This document shows positions 62,728 through 64,000 of a stretch of DNA of 64,000 bases, piece by piece. Each line of letters starts with the position of its first letter. Positions within the stretch are counted from its first letter, which is position 1. Origin of the DNA: Alkalicaulis satelles (lineage in GTDB: Bacteria > Pseudomonadota > Alphaproteobacteria > Caulobacterales > Maricaulaceae). A model generated the notes under the pieces. It made no database searches and was not told the origin of the DNA. It saw only the letters and a list, made by a program, of their open reading frames with translations. The DNA lies in contig NZ_VWOJ01000001.1 of assembly GCF_008630495.1 (NCBI RefSeq), forward strand, positions 930,001-994,000, read 5' to 3'. A program made the translations under genes and the position numbers.

Positions 62728-64000
62728 TCAACCGGCCTCGCCCCAGCCGCCCCCGCCCGGGGTTTCGATCTCCAGAACATCGCCCGGCTGCACCTCCACG
62801 CGGAACAGGGCGGGCAGGTCCTCAACGCGGCCGTCTGAGCGGATCACGCGCTGGGCGCCGGGCTGGCCGTGCGCCCCGCCCTTGATCCCCGGCGGCGCCA
62901 CGGTGCGCCGTCCCGACAGGAGCGAGGCTTCCATGGGTTCCAGGAAGGCGATGCGGCGCACCGTCCCGTCGCCGCCGCGCCAGCGCCCGGCCCCGCCCGA
63001 ACCGGTGCGCAGGCGGTGGGCCAGGATGCGCACCGGATAGCGCAGTTCCAGCACTTCAGCGTCGGTCAGGCGCGAATTGGTCATGTGGGTGTGCACGCCG
63101 CAGGCGCCGTCAAACCCGCGCCCATCGGCCAGCACGCCGGCGCCCGCCCCGCCGCAGATGGTCTCGTAATACTGGCGGCGCGCATCGCCGAAGGTGAGAT
63201 TGTTCATCGTGCCCTGGCTGGGCGCCAGCCGGCCCGTGGCCGCAAACAGCGCATCCACGATCAGCTGGCTGGTCTCCACATTGCCCGCCACCACCGCCGC
63301 GGGCGGGCGCGGCGCGATCAGGCTGGCCTCGGGGATGATTAGCCGGATGGGTTTCAGACAGCCTTCATTGAGCGGGATGGAATCCTCCACCAGGCAGCGC
63401 AGCACATAGAGCACCGCCGCACGCGCCACCGCGCCGGGGGCGTTGAAATTATCGCTGAGCTGCGCGCTGGTCCCGGTGAAATCAATTTCGGCTTCGCGCG
63501 CGGCGCGGTCCACCCGTATGGCGACGCGGATCACCCCGCCGCCATCCATGGCCATCTCAGCCTCGCCATCCTCCAGCGCGCCGATCACCCGGCGCACGGC
63601 GCGTTCGGCATTGTCCTGCACATGGCCCATATAGGCGCGCACGGTCGTAAGCCCCTCGCGCGCCGTCATCTCCATCAGCGCCCGTCCGCCCGCCGCGCAG
63701 GCCGCCAGCTGGGCCTTCAGGTCGGCGATATTCTGATCGGGATTGCGCGCCGGATACGGCCCGGCCTCCAGCGCCGCGCGGACGGCGCCGGCCTCGAAGC
63801 GGCCATCCTTCAATAGCCGCACCGCATCCAGCACCACGCCCTCTTCCTCGATGCGGGTGGAAAACGGCGGCATGGAGCCCGGCGCGATGCCGCCCACATC
63901 GGCGTGATGGCCGCGTGCGGCCACGAAGAACAATCGCTCGCCATCGGGCGCGCACACGGGCTGGATCACGGTGATGTCGGGCAGATGCGTGCCGCCATTC
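62728..64000 (-). CDS. Hydantoinase B/5-oxoprolinase family protein, partial (N-terminus outside window)
   Basis: This is the C-terminal part of a HyuB-type protein, one half of ATP-dependent N-methylhydantoinase or 5-oxoprolinase. The frame is still open at base 64000 and begins GGTHLPDITVIQPV, a conserved family segment. Further signs are FFVAARGHHADVGGIAPGSMPPFSTRIEEEGVV, DNFNAPGAVARAAVLYVLRC, ETICGGAGAG and TPGGGGWGEAG at the C-terminus. About 424 residues are visible of roughly 550-600 for a separate HyuB, or 1200 if fused to HyuA. Substrate cannot be told from this part. Confidence 0.88.
   Translation of the reverse strand, partial: NGGTHLPDITVIQPVCAPDGERLFFVAARGHHADVGGIAPGSMPPFSTRIEEEGVVLDAVRLLKDGRFEAGAVRAALEAGPYPARNPDQNIADLKAQLAACAAGGRALMEMTAREGLTTVRAYMGHVQDNAERAVRRVIGALEDGEAEMAMDGGGVIRVAIRVDRAAREAEIDFTGTSAQLSDNFNAPGAVARAAVLYVLRCLVEDSIPLNEGCLKPIRLIIPEASLIAPRPPAAVVAGNVETSQLIVDALFAATGRLAPSQGTMNNLTFGDARRQYYETICGGAGAGVLADGRGFDGACGVHTHMTNSRLTDAEVLELRYPVRILAHRLRTGSGGAGRWRGGDGTVRRIAFLEPMEASLLSGRRTVAPPGIKGGAHGQPGAQRVIRSDGRVEDLPALFRVEVQPGDVLEIETPGGGGWGEAG

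Overview
The window is GC-rich, densely coded DNA from a member of the Alphaproteobacteria, most likely in or near the Caulobacterales/Maricaulales (Hyphomonadaceae-like). The grounds are a 231-residue CtrA very like the Caulobacter protein, a gene transfer agent (GTA) cluster of the Rhodobacter capsulatus RcGTA type, an alphaproteobacterial division/cell-wall (dcw) operon, a methionine synthase split into two genes, and an Oar-like TonB receptor. This assignment comes from gene content only.

Layout. 1-1799 is the N-terminal part of a TonB-dependent receptor running off the left edge. 2170-9890 holds a GT39-type membrane glycosyltransferase, a TRAP transporter (dctM, dctQ, dctP) divergent from a flavin amine oxidase, a hicB/hicB-like/hicA toxin-antitoxin cluster and a CpeT-like secreted protein. 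9895-26298 (all minus strand) is a GTA structural cluster from g1 (terminase small-subunit-like) to g15 (baseplate megatron). It has no recognisable g7, carries two non-GTA genes (one strikingly AT-rich), and its intergenic gaps are filled with families of hairpin repeats. 26299-27748 holds a GIY-YIG nuclease bracketed by the same repeats, and a TPR protein. 27798-34741 holds ctrA, a KamA-like radical SAM enzyme, fliI-fliJ, a secreted protein, and two membrane-anchored proteins with Pro/Glu linkers, the second carrying an M23 peptidase domain.

34762-35055 is an orphan antitoxin-like gene. 35153-51788 (minus strand) is the dcw operon mraZ-rsmH-ftsL-ftsI-murE-murF-mraY-murD-ftsW-murG-murC-murB-ddlB-ftsQ-ftsA, nearly every gene overlapping the next, behind a textbook three-repeat MraZ operator. 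ftsZ does not follow ftsA. The gene in the murD position has lost the ATP P-loop and the other ligase signature motifs and looks like a pseudoenzyme. 52063-53051 is an Xre/RES toxin-antitoxin pair converging on the RNase P RNA gene (53058-53470). 53506-55886 carries an AmpD-like amidase, an EamA transporter and the MlaA lipoprotein. 56077-61730 is the methionine-cycle block metF-metH1-metH2, behind a perfect 16-bp palindrome, with a VapBC-like module inserted between the two metH halves. It is followed by a cobalamin-binding regulator-like protein and a HyuB-type hydrolase cut by the right edge.

The main points for follow-up are the degenerate MurD, the GTA with foreign genes and repeat-filled gaps, the GIY-YIG gene inside paired repeats, and the toxin-antitoxin module inside the split methionine synthase.
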